Below, one piece after another: positions 17,993 through 27,250 of a stretch of 64,000 bases of DNA (its first letter is position 1; each line of letters opens with the position of its first letter). Source of the stretch: Pelomonas sp. BJYL3 (GTDB lineage Bacteria; Pseudomonadota; Gammaproteobacteria; Burkholderiales; Burkholderiaceae_C); assembly GCF_027257975.1 (NCBI RefSeq), contig NZ_JANZKX010000002.1, positions 186,001 to 250,000 of the forward strand, in the 5' to 3' direction. A program made the position numbers and the translations under genes. The notes under the pieces were generated by a model that worked only from the letters and a program-made list of their open reading frames with translations, searched no databases and had not been told where the DNA came from.

Positions 17993-18681
17993 GCCTGCGC
18001 GTGATGCTGGTCGAGGACGATCGCGAGTTGCGCCGCACCCTGCGCGACGCCCTGGCCCTGGAGGGCTACGAGGTGCAGACCGCCGCCAGCCTGGCCGAGG
18101 GCCATGCCTTGCTGAGCCATGCCGAGGCCCCGGACCTCGTGCTGCTGGACCTGGGCCTGCCCGACGGCGAAGGGGAGGAGCTGCTGCAGCGCCTGCGCCG
18201 CGAGCGCGGCACGCCGCTGCTGGTAATCTCTGCCCGCGAGCAGGACGGGGCCAAGGTCCGCCTGCTGGATGCCGGCGCGGACGACTACCTGGTCAAGCCC
18301 TTCTCCATCAGCGAGCTGCTGGCCCGCATGCGTGTGGCCCTGCGCCACCGCGGCGTGCACACGCGCGCGGCCGTCACCCGCTACGAGCAGGGCCGCCTGT
18401 GCGTGGACCTGGAGGCGCACCGCGTGAGCCTGGACGGCGAGGTCCTGCACCTCACGCCCACCGAGTTCAAGCTGCTGGCGCGCCTGGTGCGCAGCGCGGG
18501 ACAGGTCGTCACGCACCGGGCGCTGCTGGCCGATGTGTGGGGCCCCGAGTTCACCGAGCACACCCACTACCTGCGCCTCTACATGGGCCAGCTGCGCGCC
18601 AAGCTGGAGGCCGAGCCGGCCGATCCCCGCCTGCTGCTGACCGAGCCCGGGGTGGGCTACCGCCTGGCCGATGCGCGCTGA
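17989..18681 (+). CDS. OmpR/KdpE-family response regulator
   Basis: 230-aa regulator with a receiver domain (acidic pair ED-D at residues 9-11, phospho-acceptor Asp54 in VLLDLGLPDG, Lys in YLVKPFSISELLARM) and a C-terminal winged helix (LTPTEFKLLARLVRSAGQVVTHRALLADVWGPEFTEHTHYLRLYMGQLRAKLE) that is very KdpE-like. It is translationally coupled to the upstream KdpD-like kinase. Likely targets, judged from a shared motif, are its own operon, the small gene at 18773 and kup. Confidence 0.92.
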   Translation: MSLRVMLVEDDRELRRTLRDALALEGYEVQTAASLAEGHALLSHAEAPDLVLLDLGLPDGEGEELLQRLRRERGTPLLVISAREQDGAKVRLLDAGADDYLVKPFSISELLARMRVALRHRGVHTRAAVTRYEQGRLCVDLEAHRVSLDGEVLHLTPTEFKLLARLVRSAGQVVTHRALLADVWGPEFTEHTHYLRLYMGQLRAKLEAEPADPRLLLTEPGVGYRLADAR

Positions 18682-18702
18682 GGCAGCGGACCGCCCGTCC
18701 CA

Positions 18703-18719
18703 TATGCGTTCCTGATGAC
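18703..18719 (+). promoter_or_regulatory. 17-base motif, copy 1 (upstream of small membrane gene)
   Basis: TATGCGTTCCTGATGAC, identical over 17 bases to the copy 45 bp upstream of kup (21394-21410). It starts 21 bp after the response-regulator stop and 70 bp before the small membrane protein start, consistent with an activator site. Confidence 0.6.
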
Positions 18720-18772
18720 AGGGAGCCGATGCTGCGCTCCAGGGCCCGCACAGAGGCCTGGAGGACGACGGC

Positions 18773-18985
18773 ATGGCTCAGGGAGGCGCGGCGGGCGCGC
18801 AGTGCAGCAGGGGGGGCGAAAGCCGGCGGCAGCCGGGCCGGGGCGCGGGCGCCCTCAGGTGTCTGCTGCCGGCCCTGCTGCTGCTCCTGCCCTGCGCGGG
18901 CCTGGGCCTGCTGGCCAGCGCGCTGCCGCTGCTGCCCCCGGCACCCTGCTGGGGGCTGTGCCTGCTGCTCCTGCTGCGCCGCTGA
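18773..18985 (+). CDS. Small membrane protein downstream of the Kdp-like two-component system
   Basis: 70-aa protein with a polar, Gly/Arg-rich N-terminus (about 25 residues) and two closely spaced hydrophobic segments (LLPALLLLLPCAGLGLLASALPLL and CWGLCLLLLL). A good ribosome site (GGAGG, 8 bp before the ATG at 18773) and the upstream motif at 18703-18719 support a real gene. No family was recognised. The motif shared with kup suggests it belongs to the same regulon; a regulatory role on a potassium transporter is speculation. Confidence 0.5.
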   Translation: MAQGGAAGAQCSRGGESRRQPGRGAGALRCLLPALLLLLPCAGLGLLASALPLLPPAPCWGLCLLLLLRR

Positions 18986-19020
18986 ACGGCCCGGTCGCGG
19001 GACTGGCGGGGCGGCGGCTG

Positions 19021-19036
19021 GGGGTCAGGTCTTGCC
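19021..19036 (+). repeat. Half copy of the palindromic repeat at a gene end
   Basis: GGGGTCAGGTCTTGCC; only the left arm and loop match. On the minus strand it supplies the last codons and the TGA stop of the chalcone-isomerase-like gene. Confidence 0.6.
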
Positions 19037-19627
19037 ACCCAGCAGGGCGGGCTTGAGGCTGGTGTCCACGGGCTTCTCGCCCAGCCAGATCTTCAGCACG
19101 GCGTTGTAGAAGCCGATGTCGGGCAGGGTCTCGCCCACGGTCTTGCCGTTGACGGCCATCACCATGCCGGTGCCGGGCACCCAGTCGGCCGTCAGCGTGT
19201 CGCCCTTCTTCATCGAGCCCACATTGACGAAGACCTCGCCAAAGGCGCCCAGCTGGTTGACGAACTTGGAGCGCTCCGCCTTGTCGGTGTTGGCGGTGAT
19301 GCCGGCCATGAAGGCCTGGCCGAAGTCCTCGCCGGTGACCTCGCGCAGCATGGTGATGGAGAAGCGCCGCGGCCCCTGCGATTCAAAGACACCGGCCGGC
19401 GTGGTCTGCTTCTCCGTGAGGTAGAGGCCCATCACGTAGACCTTGACGATCACCCGCGTGCGGATGCCGGCGCCATTGAGCTTCAGCTCCTTGCCGGCGA
19501 CCTTGGCCGTGGGCTCGACGTTGACGCCGGCGACCTCCACCGCCTGTGCCGTCCAGGGCAGGGCCGCGGCCAGCAGGCCGGCGGCGACGAGGGTGCGGCG
19601 GGAGAGACGAGAGGGACGAAGACTCAT
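19025..19627 (-). CDS. Exported chalcone-isomerase-like protein
   Basis: 200-aa periplasmic protein. A signal peptide (SRRTLVAAGLLAAALPWTAQA) precedes a domain typical of bacterial chalcone isomerase-like proteins (Chalcone_3): KLNGAGIRTRVIVKVYVMGLYL, then ITMLREVTGEDFGQAFMAGI and GETLPDIGFYNAVLKIWLGEKPVD. Members lie in many proteobacteria; their reaction is unknown and flavonoid chemistry is not implied. The stop codon lies within a half copy of the dispersed repeat. It is 26 bp downstream of the chemoreceptor gene on the same strand. Confidence 0.88.
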   Translation of the reverse strand: MSLRPSRLSRRTLVAAGLLAAALPWTAQAVEVAGVNVEPTAKVAGKELKLNGAGIRTRVIVKVYVMGLYLTEKQTTPAGVFESQGPRRFSITMLREVTGEDFGQAFMAGITANTDKAERSKFVNQLGAFGEVFVNVGSMKKGDTLTADWVPGTGMVMAVNGKTVGETLPDIGFYNAVLKIWLGEKPVDTSLKPALLGGKT

Positions 19628-19653
19628 GGGCGCTCCTTGGTTCGAAGGGGGTG

Positions 19654-21207
19654 TCAGCGGCGCTCGTCCAGCTGGAACAGGCTGACGACCTGCTCCAGGG
19701 AATCGGCCTGGCTCTTCATGGAATCCGCGGCGGCGGCTGCCTGCTCGACGAGGGCCGCGTTCTGCTGGGTGCTCTGGTCCATCTCGTGGATGGTACGCGT
19801 GACGCGCTCGATGCCCTCGGTCTGCGATTCGCTGGCCATGGAGATCTCGCCGATCACGGTGGTCATGCGCTGCACGCTGGCCACCACGCCGTCCATGGTC
19901 GAGCCCGCCTGCTGCACCAGCTGGCTGCCCTGGGCGACCTTCTCGACCGAGTCGCTGATCAGGCTCTTGATCTCCTTGGCGGCGCCGGCGCTGCGCTGGG
20001 CGAGGCTGCGCACCTCGGCGGCCACCACCGCAAAGCCGCGGCCCTGCTCGCCGGCCCGCGCGGCTTCCACCGCGGCATTCAGGGCGAGGATGTTGGTCTG
20101 GAAGGCGATGCCGTCGATGACGCTGATGATGTCCACGATCTTCTTGGACGAGGCGTCGATCGAGCCCATGGTGCTCACCACGCGCGAGACCACCTCGCCG
20201 CCCTCGTGCGCCACCTGCGAGGCCTGCTGGGCCAGCTCGTTGGCCTGGTGGGCATTGCGGGCGTTGCGGCGCACGGTCTCGGTGAGTTCGTTCATCGAGT
20301 GCTTGGTCTGCTCCAGGGCCGCGGCCTGCGTCTCGGTGCGGGCCGACAGGTCCATGTTGCCGCTGGCGATCTCGGCGGAGGCCGAGGCGATGGACTCCGT
20401 GCCGTCTCGCACCTTGCCCACGATCTGCTTGAGCCCCTCGTTCATCTCGGCCAGGGCCTCCAGGAGCTGGCTGGTCTCGTCCTGCCCGCGGACCTCGATG
20501 CTGCTGCTCAGGTTGCCCGAGGCCACCTTGCGGGCCACGGCCACCGCGCCCCGCAGCGGGCCGACGATGCCGCGCGAGACCAGCACGCTGATCAGCACGC
20601 TGGCCGCGCTGGCGCACACGGCCAGCACGGCGATCACGGTGATGCTGCGGCTGGCCAGGGCCTGGGCATCGGCGCCGGCCTCGTCCATCTGCTTGTTCTG
20701 GGACTCGACGAACTTGTCCATCAGCGCGAGGTACTTGACCTGCAGCGCGCGCACGGAGAACAGGAACTTCAGCGTGGCCTGGTCCTTGTCGCCTTCGGCC
20801 ACCAGCTTCACGAAGCCGGCCTGGGCCGGCATGAACTTGCCGCGCACCTCGGTCATGGCCTTCAGCGCGGCCTTGCCTTCCTCGTCATTGACCAGCTGCT
20901 CCAGCGCCGCGATGGACTTCTCGTGCGACTGCAGCAGGCTCTCGACGGAGGCCAGCTCCTTCTTGACCTGCTCCTCGTTGGTCATGATCAGGGTGCTCAT
21001 CATGCCGCGCGAGGCATCGCCCAGCTCGGCCTTGGCCTTGTTGGCCAGGTAGGTCTTCTGGAAACCAGCGTTGATGGCCTCGTTCACATCGCGGCTGAGC
21101 GCGCGCGTGCTGGAGATCGCCAACCCTGCCATCACAAGCAGCAGGACGATCACCACCCCAAAACCCAGGGTCAGACGCTGACCGATTCGAAGGGAACTGA
21201 ACTTCAT
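19654..21207 (-). CDS. Methyl-accepting chemotaxis protein
   Basis: 517-aa chemoreceptor. Helix 1 ([20 protein letters not shown]) and helix 2 ([23 protein letters not shown]) flank a ~150-residue periplasmic four-helix-bundle sensor domain (about residues 35-185). A HAMP region follows ([21 protein letters not shown]) and a long signalling domain with the conserved hairpin tip [43 protein letters not shown]. No CheR-binding pentapeptide is seen at the C-terminus (QLDERR). The start MKFSSLRIG at 21207 is chosen because upstream codons have no membrane or signal features. Confidence 0.93.
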   Translation of the reverse strand: MKFSSLRIGQRLTLGFGVVIVLLLVMAGLAISSTRALSRDVNEAINAGFQKTYLANKAKAELGDASRGMMSTLIMTNEEQVKKELASVESLLQSHEKSIAALEQLVNDEEGKAALKAMTEVRGKFMPAQAGFVKLVAEGDKDQATLKFLFSVRALQVKYLALMDKFVESQNKQMDEAGADAQALASRSITVIAVLAVCASAASVLISVLVSRGIVGPLRGAVAVARKVASGNLSSSIEVRGQDETSQLLEALAEMNEGLKQIVGKVRDGTESIASASAEIASGNMDLSARTETQAAALEQTKHSMNELTETVRRNARNAHQANELAQQASQVAHEGGEVVSRVVSTMGSIDASSKKIVDIISVIDGIAFQTNILALNAAVEAARAGEQGRGFAVVAAEVRSLAQRSAGAAKEIKSLISDSVEKVAQGSQLVQQAGSTMDGVVASVQRMTTVIGEISMASESQTEGIERVTRTIHEMDQSTQQNAALVEQAAAAADSMKSQADSLEQVVSLFQLDERR

Positions 21208-21393
21208 CGCGGCACACTTTCTCTGACGGATGAGGCCGGCGCCGGGACGCGCGCACAGCCATCCCCCGGGAATGCGGGGGTCTTTCAGTCTTCCACAGGC
21301 GCGCTTTTCCGGTGGCACCAGGGACGTGACTTTTGGCGCTGTTTTGGTGCCTTCAGCGCCCGCCTGTGGCGCGTTCGGCACTGGATCGGCACT

Positions 21394-21410
21394 TATGCGT
21401 TCCTGATGAC
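21394..21410 (+). promoter_or_regulatory. 17-base motif, copy 2 (upstream of kup)
   Basis: TATGCGTTCCTGATGAC, identical to 18703-18719, ending 45 bp before the kup start codon. Its position suits binding of an OmpR/KdpE-type regulator at the kup promoter. Confidence 0.6.
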
Positions 21411-21455
21411 GCCAAGGCGACAGTCCGGCCATCCCCACTGCCGGCTGCTGTGCCC

Positions 21456-23363
21456 ATGGCCTCCCAACTCCCTTCCCCGGCCCCCGACGGCCACGCTCCT
21501 CAGGGCCTGGCCGCCCTGACCCTCGGCGCCATCGGCGTCGTCTACGGCGACATCGGCACCAGCCCGCTCTATACCGTCAAGGAGATCTTCCTGCCGGCCA
21601 CGGGCGTGGCGCTGGCCGCGCCCAACATCATCGGCGCGGTGTCCACCATCCTGTGGGCGCTGATGCTGGTGGTCTCGCTCAAGTACGTGCTGCTGATCCT
21701 GCGCGCGGACAACCGCGGCGAGGGCGGCGGCCTGGCATTGACCGCCCTGGCCGCGCAGGCCGTGAAGGACCGCCCGCAGCTGCGCGGCGTGCTGCTGCTG
21801 CTGGGCGTGTTCGGCGCCACCCTGTTCTATGGCGACAGCATCATCACGCCGGCCGTGTCGGTGATGGGCGCCATCGAGGGTCTGGAGGTGATCACGCCCA
21901 CGCTGAAGCCCCTGGTCCTGCCGCTGTCGCTGCTGATCCTGGTGGGGCTGTTCGTGATCCAGCGTTTCGGCACGGCGGTGGTCGGGCGGCTCTTCGGCCC
22001 GGTGATCACCCTGTGGTTCGCGGTGCTGGCCGGCATGGGCGTCTGGCACATCGCGCAGGAGCCCGGCATCCTGGCCGCCCTGAACCCCGTGCACGCCTGG
22101 CACTTCCTCACGGAGCGCGGCTGGCACCTCTTCGCCACCGTGGGCGCCGTCGTGCTGGCCCTGACCGGCGCCGAGGCACTCTATGCCGACATGGGCCACT
22201 TCGGCGCCCGCCCCATCCGCCTGGCCTGGACCGGCCTGGTCCTGCCCTCCCTGGCCCTGAACTACATGGGCCAGGGCGCCCTGCTGCTCAAGGACCCCGG
22301 CGCCATCGAGAACCCCTTCTACCGGCTCTTTCCCGAAAGCGCGCTGCTGCCCGCCGTGGTGCTGGCGGCCCTGGCGGCGGTGATCGCCTCGCAGGCCGTG
22401 ATCTCGGGCGCCTATTCCATGACCAAGCAGGCCATCCAGCTGGGCTTCCTGCCCCGCATGGAGGTGCGCAACACCTCGGCCCGCGAGGCCGGCCAGATCT
22501 ACATGCCCGGCGTCAACTGGGCCCTGCTGGCGGGCGTGCTGGCGGCCGTGCTCTTCTTCGGCAGCTCCTCGGCCCTGGCCGGCGCCTACGGCATCGCCGT
22601 GACCCTGACCATGATGATCACCACGGTACTGACCTTCTTCGTGGTGCGCCACGGCTGGGGCCTGCCGGCGCCCGTGGCCTACGGTGCCACGCTGTTCTTC
22701 CTGGCCCTGGACGGCCTGCTGGTGGCCGGCTGTGCGATCAAGTTCCTGGACGGCGGCTGGTTCCCCCTGGCCATGGGCGGCCTGCTCTTCCTGGTGATGA
22801 GCACCTGGGCGCGCGGCCGCAAGCTGCTGATGCAGGGCATCCAGCGCGACGGCCTGGCCCTGCTGCCCTTCCTGCAGGGCATCGCCGCCAGCGACAGCGG
22901 CGTGTACCGCGCCAGCCGCACGGCGGTCTATGCCGTGGCCAACCCGGACACCGTGCCCCAGGCCCTGCTGCACAACCTCAAGCACAACCAGGTGCTGCAC
23001 GAGCAGAACCTGATCCTGACCGTGGTCTACGCCGAGCGGCCCCACGTGCCTGAAGGCGAGCGCGTGGAGCTGGCGCCGCTGGTGCCGGGCTTCTGGCGCG
23101 TGACCCTGCACTTCGGATTCATGGATGCGCCCGACGTGCCGGCCGCCCTGGCCCTGTGCAAGCCCCTGGGCCTGGAGGTGCCGTCTTTCGAGACCAGCTA
23201 TTTCCTCAGCCGCGAGACCGTGGTGCCCACGCCCGGTTCCGGCATGGCCCACTGGCGCGAGCGCCTCTTCGCCACGCTGAGCCGCAATGCCGGCAGCGCC
23301 GCGGAGTACTTCCGCCTGCCGGACAACGCCGTGGTGGAGCTGGGCACGCGGGTGCAGATCTGA
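21456..23363 (+). CDS. kup: Low-affinity potassium transporter Kup
   Basis: 635-aa polytopic membrane protein, normal length for Kup. Diagnostic motifs are present: [21 protein letters not shown] near residue 25-45, [43 protein letters not shown], and [15 protein letters not shown]. About twelve helices are followed by a ~170-residue cytoplasmic C-terminal domain that ends in [14 protein letters not shown]. It imports potassium with protons. The start at 21456 follows the 17-base motif shared with the Kdp-like regulator region. Transcription ends at a hairpin (23404-23444). Confidence 0.97.
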   Translation: MASQLPSPAPDGHAPQGLAALTLGAIGVVYGDIGTSPLYTVKEIFLPATGVALAAPNIIGAVSTILWALMLVVSLKYVLLILRADNRGEGGGLALTALAAQAVKDRPQLRGVLLLLGVFGATLFYGDSIITPAVSVMGAIEGLEVITPTLKPLVLPLSLLILVGLFVIQRFGTAVVGRLFGPVITLWFAVLAGMGVWHIAQEPGILAALNPVHAWHFLTERGWHLFATVGAVVLALTGAEALYADMGHFGARPIRLAWTGLVLPSLALNYMGQGALLLKDPGAIENPFYRLFPESALLPAVVLAALAAVIASQAVISGAYSMTKQAIQLGFLPRMEVRNTSAREAGQIYMPGVNWALLAGVLAAVLFFGSSSALAGAYGIAVTLTMMITTVLTFFVVRHGWGLPAPVAYGATLFFLALDGLLVAGCAIKFLDGGWFPLAMGGLLFLVMSTWARGRKLLMQGIQRDGLALLPFLQGIAASDSGVYRASRTAVYAVANPDTVPQALLHNLKHNQVLHEQNLILTVVYAERPHVPEGERVELAPLVPGFWRVTLHFGFMDAPDVPAALALCKPLGLEVPSFETSYFLSRETVVPTPGSGMAHWRERLFATLSRNAGSAAEYFRLPDNAVVELGTRVQI

Positions 23364-23403
23364 GCGGATGACGCTCGAGCGGACCTCAGGGAGGAGGTCG
23401 CAG

Positions 23404-23444
23404 ACGCCGGCCCGGTGTGTCCTTCGCAGGGGCCGGGCCGGCGT
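23404..23444 (+). terminator. Long-stem hairpin after kup
   Basis: Perfect 12-bp inverted repeat ACGCCGGCCCGG / CCGGGCCGGCGT with a 17-nt loop, 40 bp after the kup stop. It lacks a T-run but is the best candidate for transcript end before the ParB-like gene. Confidence 0.55.
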
Positions 23445-23509
23445 GACTGCGTGGCGACTGCCTACAATCGCGGCCCGCAGAACCTGTTGTACCCGTCCCC
23501 GCGCCCGTC

Positions 23510-24373
23510 ATGAACATCATCGTCAAGGAAGAACTCAAGGCCTATATCGACCCGCTGACGCCCGAGGAGCATGAGGCCCTGGAGCGCAGCATCCTGGCCG
23601 AGGGCTGCCGCGACGCCCTGGTGCTGTGGGGCGACGTGCTGGTGGACGGGCACAACCGCTACGGCATCTGCCAGAAGCACGGCCTGCCCTTCCAGACCAT
23701 TCAGCATCCGCACTTCAAGTCCATGGAGGACGTGCACCTGTGGATGATCGACCAGCACCTGGGCCGCCGCAGCGTCTCCGACTTCCAGCGCGGCGTGCTC
23801 GCCCTGCGCAAGAAGGAGATCCTGACGGAGCGCCGCAGCCGCAAGCTGGCCGAGAGCGCCGAGCAGATGGCCGCGCAGACGGCCTCGGGCGAGGCCGGCG
23901 TGGCCGATGCCGCCGAGGCGCCCTGGGACGGCCAGGCCGAGCTGCCGCCCGTTCCTGCCCTGAACACCCGCGAGGCGGTGGCCCGGGCCGCCCGCATCAG
24001 CGCGGCCCAGGTCCAGCAGATCGAGAAGATCCAGAAGAGCGCCGCCCCCGAGCTGGTGGCCGCCGTGCGCGCCGGCACCGTCTCGCTCAACACCGCGGCC
24101 ACCGTGGCCGCCCTGCCGGTGGAAGAGCAGCAGGCCGTCGTGGCCGCCGGCAAGGACGAGATCAAGCAGGCGGCCAAGCGCGTGCGCCAGGCCAAGGCCA
24201 AGCCCAAGGAGGGCGCGGCCGAGGGTGACGAGAAGCTCAACAGCGCCGGCCTGCCGCCCGTGACCGCCGAATCCGCCACCGAAGCCCAGATCAAGGCCCT
24301 GCAGGCCCGCGTGGCCGAGCTGGAAGCCGAGAACGCCGCGCTGCGCGGCCAGCTGGCGGCGCTCCAGGGCTGA
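23510..24373 (+). CDS. ParB/Srx-fold protein with C-terminal coiled coil
   Basis: 287-aa protein. The N-terminus (LTPEEHEALERSILAEGCRDALVLWGDVLVDGHNRYGICQKHGLPF) is a ParB N-terminal-like domain with the VDGHNRY motif; MIDQHLGRRSVSDFQRG follows. A central helical region contains a possible HTH (TREAVARAARISAAQVQQIEKI) and repeated Ala/Lys-rich helices. The C-terminus is a leucine-zipper-like coiled coil (ALQARVAELEAENAALRGQLAAL). It resembles stand-alone plasmid- or island-type ParB-like proteins rather than the chromosomal partition ParB; no parA or parS sites are nearby. Confidence 0.8.
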   Translation: MNIIVKEELKAYIDPLTPEEHEALERSILAEGCRDALVLWGDVLVDGHNRYGICQKHGLPFQTIQHPHFKSMEDVHLWMIDQHLGRRSVSDFQRGVLALRKKEILTERRSRKLAESAEQMAAQTASGEAGVADAAEAPWDGQAELPPVPALNTREAVARAARISAAQVQQIEKIQKSAAPELVAAVRAGTVSLNTAATVAALPVEEQQAVVAAGKDEIKQAAKRVRQAKAKPKEGAAEGDEKLNSAGLPPVTAESATEAQIKALQARVAELEAENAALRGQLAALQG

Positions 24374-24420
24374 GCGGGATCCAGCGGCGGGGGCAAGACC
24401 TGGCCCCAGCTTGCCTTCGC
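24374..24420. repeat. Short convergent gap with a repeat copy
   Basis: The 47-bp gap contains GGGCAAGACCTGGCCCC (24391-24407), a variant copy of the dispersed repeat on the minus strand in which the left arm reads CCAGG. It lies between two convergent gene ends. Confidence 0.6.
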
Positions 24421-24960
24421 TCAGATCGGCAGTTCGGTGTAGTAGCGCCCGCCGTGGAAGATCAGCGGCTGGGCCTGGGGCGTCACGCTGCAGCGCTCCA
24501 CCTCGCCCACGAAGATGACGTGGTCGCCCTCTTCATACTGGCTGCGGTTGGCGCATTCGAAGACCGCCGCGCAGCCCTGCAGCACCGGCACGCCGCCGGC
24601 CCCCTCGCTCCAGGCCTGGCCGGCGAAGCGGTCGATGTCGCGGGTGGCGAAGCGCTGGGCCAGGGCCTTCTGGTCGGCCGCCAGGATGTGGATGGCGTAG
24701 TGCGAGCCCCGGCTGAACACCGGCATGGACCCGGCGCGGCGGGCCAGGCTCCACAGCACCAGGGGCGGGGACAGCGAGACACTGTTGAAGGAATTGGCCG
24801 TCAGCCCCACCAGCGCGCCGTCCCCGGAGCGGGCGGTCACGATGCACACGCCGGTGGCGAACAGGCCCAGGGCGGCACGGAACTGCTGGGCATCGGCCGG
24901 GTCGGCCGCGGTGCCGGGGGCTTCGGCCGGGCTTGTCGGAAGCGCAGGTGGAATTGACAT
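24421..24960 (-). CDS. Flavin reductase domain protein (FMN-binding, HpaC/NtaB type)
   Basis: 179-aa cytoplasmic protein of the flavin reductase-like family. FRAALGLFATGVCIVTARSGDGALVGLTANSFNSVSLSPPLVLWSLAR is the characteristic N-terminal FMN-binding region, and the C-terminus HVIFVGEVERC, then LIFHGGRYYTEL, is typical. Such enzymes supply reduced flavin to two-component monooxygenases, but no monooxygenase partner is adjacent. The start at 24960 gives MSIPPALP; upstream codons are not protein-like. It is divergent from the gene at 25087. Confidence 0.9.
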   Translation of the reverse strand: MSIPPALPTSPAEAPGTAADPADAQQFRAALGLFATGVCIVTARSGDGALVGLTANSFNSVSLSPPLVLWSLARRAGSMPVFSRGSHYAIHILAADQKALAQRFATRDIDRFAGQAWSEGAGGVPVLQGCAAVFECANRSQYEEGDHVIFVGEVERCSVTPQAQPLIFHGGRYYTELPI

Positions 24961-25086
24961 GCATCTATTGTCGCCGGCCTGCCATGCCTTCGGGGGCGCC
25001 GGGAAATGGGCGTCGTCCGGGCCGGACTTCGTCAAAGATTGCGCTGGCTCAGAGCGTTTCCGGCGTGACCCGGGTCCACTGCAGGC

Positions 25087-25581
25087 GTGGATACGCAGCG
25101 CCCTTCCCCTTCCAGCAGCGCCGGCACCTGGCCGGTCCTGCCGCCCCTGCCCGTCGCCCTGACGCCGGCGGGGCCGACGGGCCTGTCCGGTCCTTGCGAG
25201 CTGTGGTTGCTGGACGGCAGCCAGCTGCAGGGCTGCCTGAGCGCCTTCCACGACGGCGACCTGGCCCTGGACCTGGTGCTGCCCGGCCAGCGCCGCCCCC
25301 TGTGCGTGCCGGTGGGCCGGCTGCAGTACCTTCACCTGGACACCCTGCCCGAGACCCAGGACGGCCTGGGCGAGCTTCACGGCCCGCGCGTGGCCCTGCA
25401 CGGCCCGGCCTCGGAGCCCCTGCTGGCCGAGTGCCTGGGCGAGCGGACCGTCTCCGGCGGCCACTGGCTGCTGCTGCGCACCGCGCCGGGCCGCGTCGGC
25501 CAATGGTTCCTGCCGCGGCACCGGGCGGTGACGCTGCGCTGCCTGGAGTCGGGCCCGCCGCCCGGCACGCCGCTCAGCTGA
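25087..25581 (+). CDS. Hypothetical protein
   Basis: 164-aa protein with a GTG start. The central part (CELWLLDGSQLQGCLSAFHDGDLALDLVLPG and VPVGRLQYLHLDTL) looks like a small beta-barrel domain, and a second beta-rich stretch follows (GHWLLLRTAPGRVGQWFLPRHRAVTLRCL). No signal peptide or membrane segment was seen. No family was recognised with confidence. It precedes ampG by 58 bp and may share its transcript. Confidence 0.55.
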   Translation: MDTQRPSPSSSAGTWPVLPPLPVALTPAGPTGLSGPCELWLLDGSQLQGCLSAFHDGDLALDLVLPGQRRPLCVPVGRLQYLHLDTLPETQDGLGELHGPRVALHGPASEPLLAECLGERTVSGGHWLLLRTAPGRVGQWFLPRHRAVTLRCLESGPPPGTPLS

Positions 25582-25639
25582 GCCCGGTCGGGGCCCTGTC
25601 CGGGGCAGGGGCCCGTACCCCGCCCCTAGAATCCGCGCC

Positions 25640-27250
25640 ATGCCCCTGTCTCCCGCCCCCGTGGCGCCTTCGGCAGCGCCCGGCCTGGCGGCGCGGCTGC
25701 AAAGCGTCTACCGCCTCGCCGTCGTCACCCTGCTGGGTTTTGCTTCGGGCCTGCCGCTGTCCCTGACCGGGCCCACGATGCAGGCCTGGCTGAGCGGGGA
25801 GGGCATCGACCTCGCCACCATCGGCGTGCTGAGCCTGGTGGGCCTGCCCTACACCTTCAAGTTCCTGTGGGCCCCCCTGATGGACCGCTTCGAGCTGCCG
25901 CTGCTGGGGCGGCGTCGCGGCTGGATGGTGCTGACCCAGCTGGCCCTGGCGGGCCTGATGATGGCCATGGCGGCGGTCTCGCCGTCCGCCAGCACCCACC
26001 TCTTCGCCTTGCTGGCGCTGGGCGTGGCCTTTGCCTCGGCGGCCCAGGACATCGTCATCGACGCCTACCGGACCGACGTGCTGCTGCCCGCCGAGCGCGG
26101 CCTGGGCGCCTCGCTCAATGTGGCGGGCTACCGCCTGGCCATGATCGTCTCCGGCGGCCTGACCTTCATCTGGGTGGACCCGCAGCAGGGCGGTGGCTGG
26201 ACCTGGCCCCAGGTCTACCGGGCCATGGCCTGGCTCATGGTGGTGGCGGCCGTGGCCTCGGTGCTGCTGGTGCCGCGCCTGCGCCAGTCCCGGGCACCGC
26301 AGAGCGTGGCCCAGCACGATGTGCAGGGCTTCCTGCTGGTGCTGGCCACGGTGGCGGCCGGCGCCACGGCGGTCAATCTGCTGCTGGCGCCCGCGCTGCG
26401 CGAGGCCCTGGCCCCGCTGTGGGCCAGCACCCGTCTGCCTGCCCCGCTGGCCGGCAAGTGGACGGACTTCCTCACCCTGCTCGTGGGCATCGCCCTGATC
26501 GGCCCGGCGGCGCTGTGGGCCGCGCGCCGGGCACGCTTCGAGACCCTGCTGAACAGCCTGGGCAACTACTTCGCCCAGCCCGGCGCCATGGCCTTCCTGG
26601 CGCTGATCGTGCTCTACAAGCTGGGTGACGCCTTCGCCCAGGCCCTGTTGACGCCCTTCTTCCTCAAGGGCATGCACTTCAGCACGGCCGAGATCGGCGT
26701 GGCCTACAAGGTGATCGGCATGTGGCTGAGCATCCTGGGCGCTCTGCTGGGCGGGGCGCTGATGCTCAAGCTGCGGCTGTGGCGCTCCCTGCTGCTCTTC
26801 GGCAGCCTGCAGACCCTCAGCGCCCTGGGCCTGTGGTGGCTGGCGCAGGCCGGACCGGGGCAGCTCGGGCGCATCGTCATGCCGGCCTTCGACTGGGGCT
26901 TCGTCAAGCTGGCCCAGGCCACGCCGGTGGATGTGAGCCTCATGCTGGCCGTGGCCAACGAGAACCTCTGCGGCGGCATGGCCACCGCCGCCCTGCTGGC
27001 CCTGCTGATGAGCCTGTGCAACCAGCGCTTCACGGCCACGCAGTTCGCCCTGCTCTCGGCTTTTGCCATGGTGGGACGCGTCTGGGTGGGCCCGCTGGCG
27101 GGCGTGCTGGCGGAGTCCATCGGCTGGCCGGACTTCTTCATCGTCGCCTTTGTGCTGGGCCTGCCGGCCCTGCTGATGCTGCTGGGGCCGTTGCGCCGGG
27201 CCATCCTGGCCCTTGAAGTGGCGCCGGACGACGCCACCTCAGGCACGTGA
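25640..27250 (+). CDS. ampG: AmpG-type muropeptide permease (MFS)
   Basis: 536-aa inner-membrane transporter of the AmpG family, which imports anhydro-muropeptides for peptidoglycan recycling. TLLGFASGLPLSLTGPTMQAWLSGEGIDLATIGVLSLVGLPYTFKFLWAPLMDRF is the classic AmpG N-terminus; later markers are ASAAQDIVIDAYRTDVL and GNYFAQPGAMAFLALIVLYKLGDAFAQALLTPFFL. A ~90-residue insert between helices 6 and 7 makes it longer than E. coli AmpG (491 aa). The C-terminal half keeps the NLCGGMATAALLALLMSLCNQRFTATQFALLSA motif. Confidence 0.93.
   Translation: MPLSPAPVAPSAAPGLAARLQSVYRLAVVTLLGFASGLPLSLTGPTMQAWLSGEGIDLATIGVLSLVGLPYTFKFLWAPLMDRFELPLLGRRRGWMVLTQLALAGLMMAMAAVSPSASTHLFALLALGVAFASAAQDIVIDAYRTDVLLPAERGLGASLNVAGYRLAMIVSGGLTFIWVDPQQGGGWTWPQVYRAMAWLMVVAAVASVLLVPRLRQSRAPQSVAQHDVQGFLLVLATVAAGATAVNLLLAPALREALAPLWASTRLPAPLAGKWTDFLTLLVGIALIGPAALWAARRARFETLLNSLGNYFAQPGAMAFLALIVLYKLGDAFAQALLTPFFLKGMHFSTAEIGVAYKVIGMWLSILGALLGGALMLKLRLWRSLLLFGSLQTLSALGLWWLAQAGPGQLGRIVMPAFDWGFVKLAQATPVDVSLMLAVANENLCGGMATAALLALLMSLCNQRFTATQFALLSAFAMVGRVWVGPLAGVLAESIGWPDFFIVAFVLGLPALLMLLGPLRRAILALEVAPDDATSGT

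Noticed and set aside
16436-18681. Calling the two-component genes kdpD and kdpE outright
   Set aside because: The kinase lacks the KdpD N-terminal domain and no kdpFABC operon is present, so only a similarity call is made.
19025-20617. 530-codon minus-strand frame extending the chalcone-isomerase-like protein upstream
   Set aside because: The upstream part is an out-of-frame reading of the chemoreceptor; the real protein begins at its own signal peptide at 19627.
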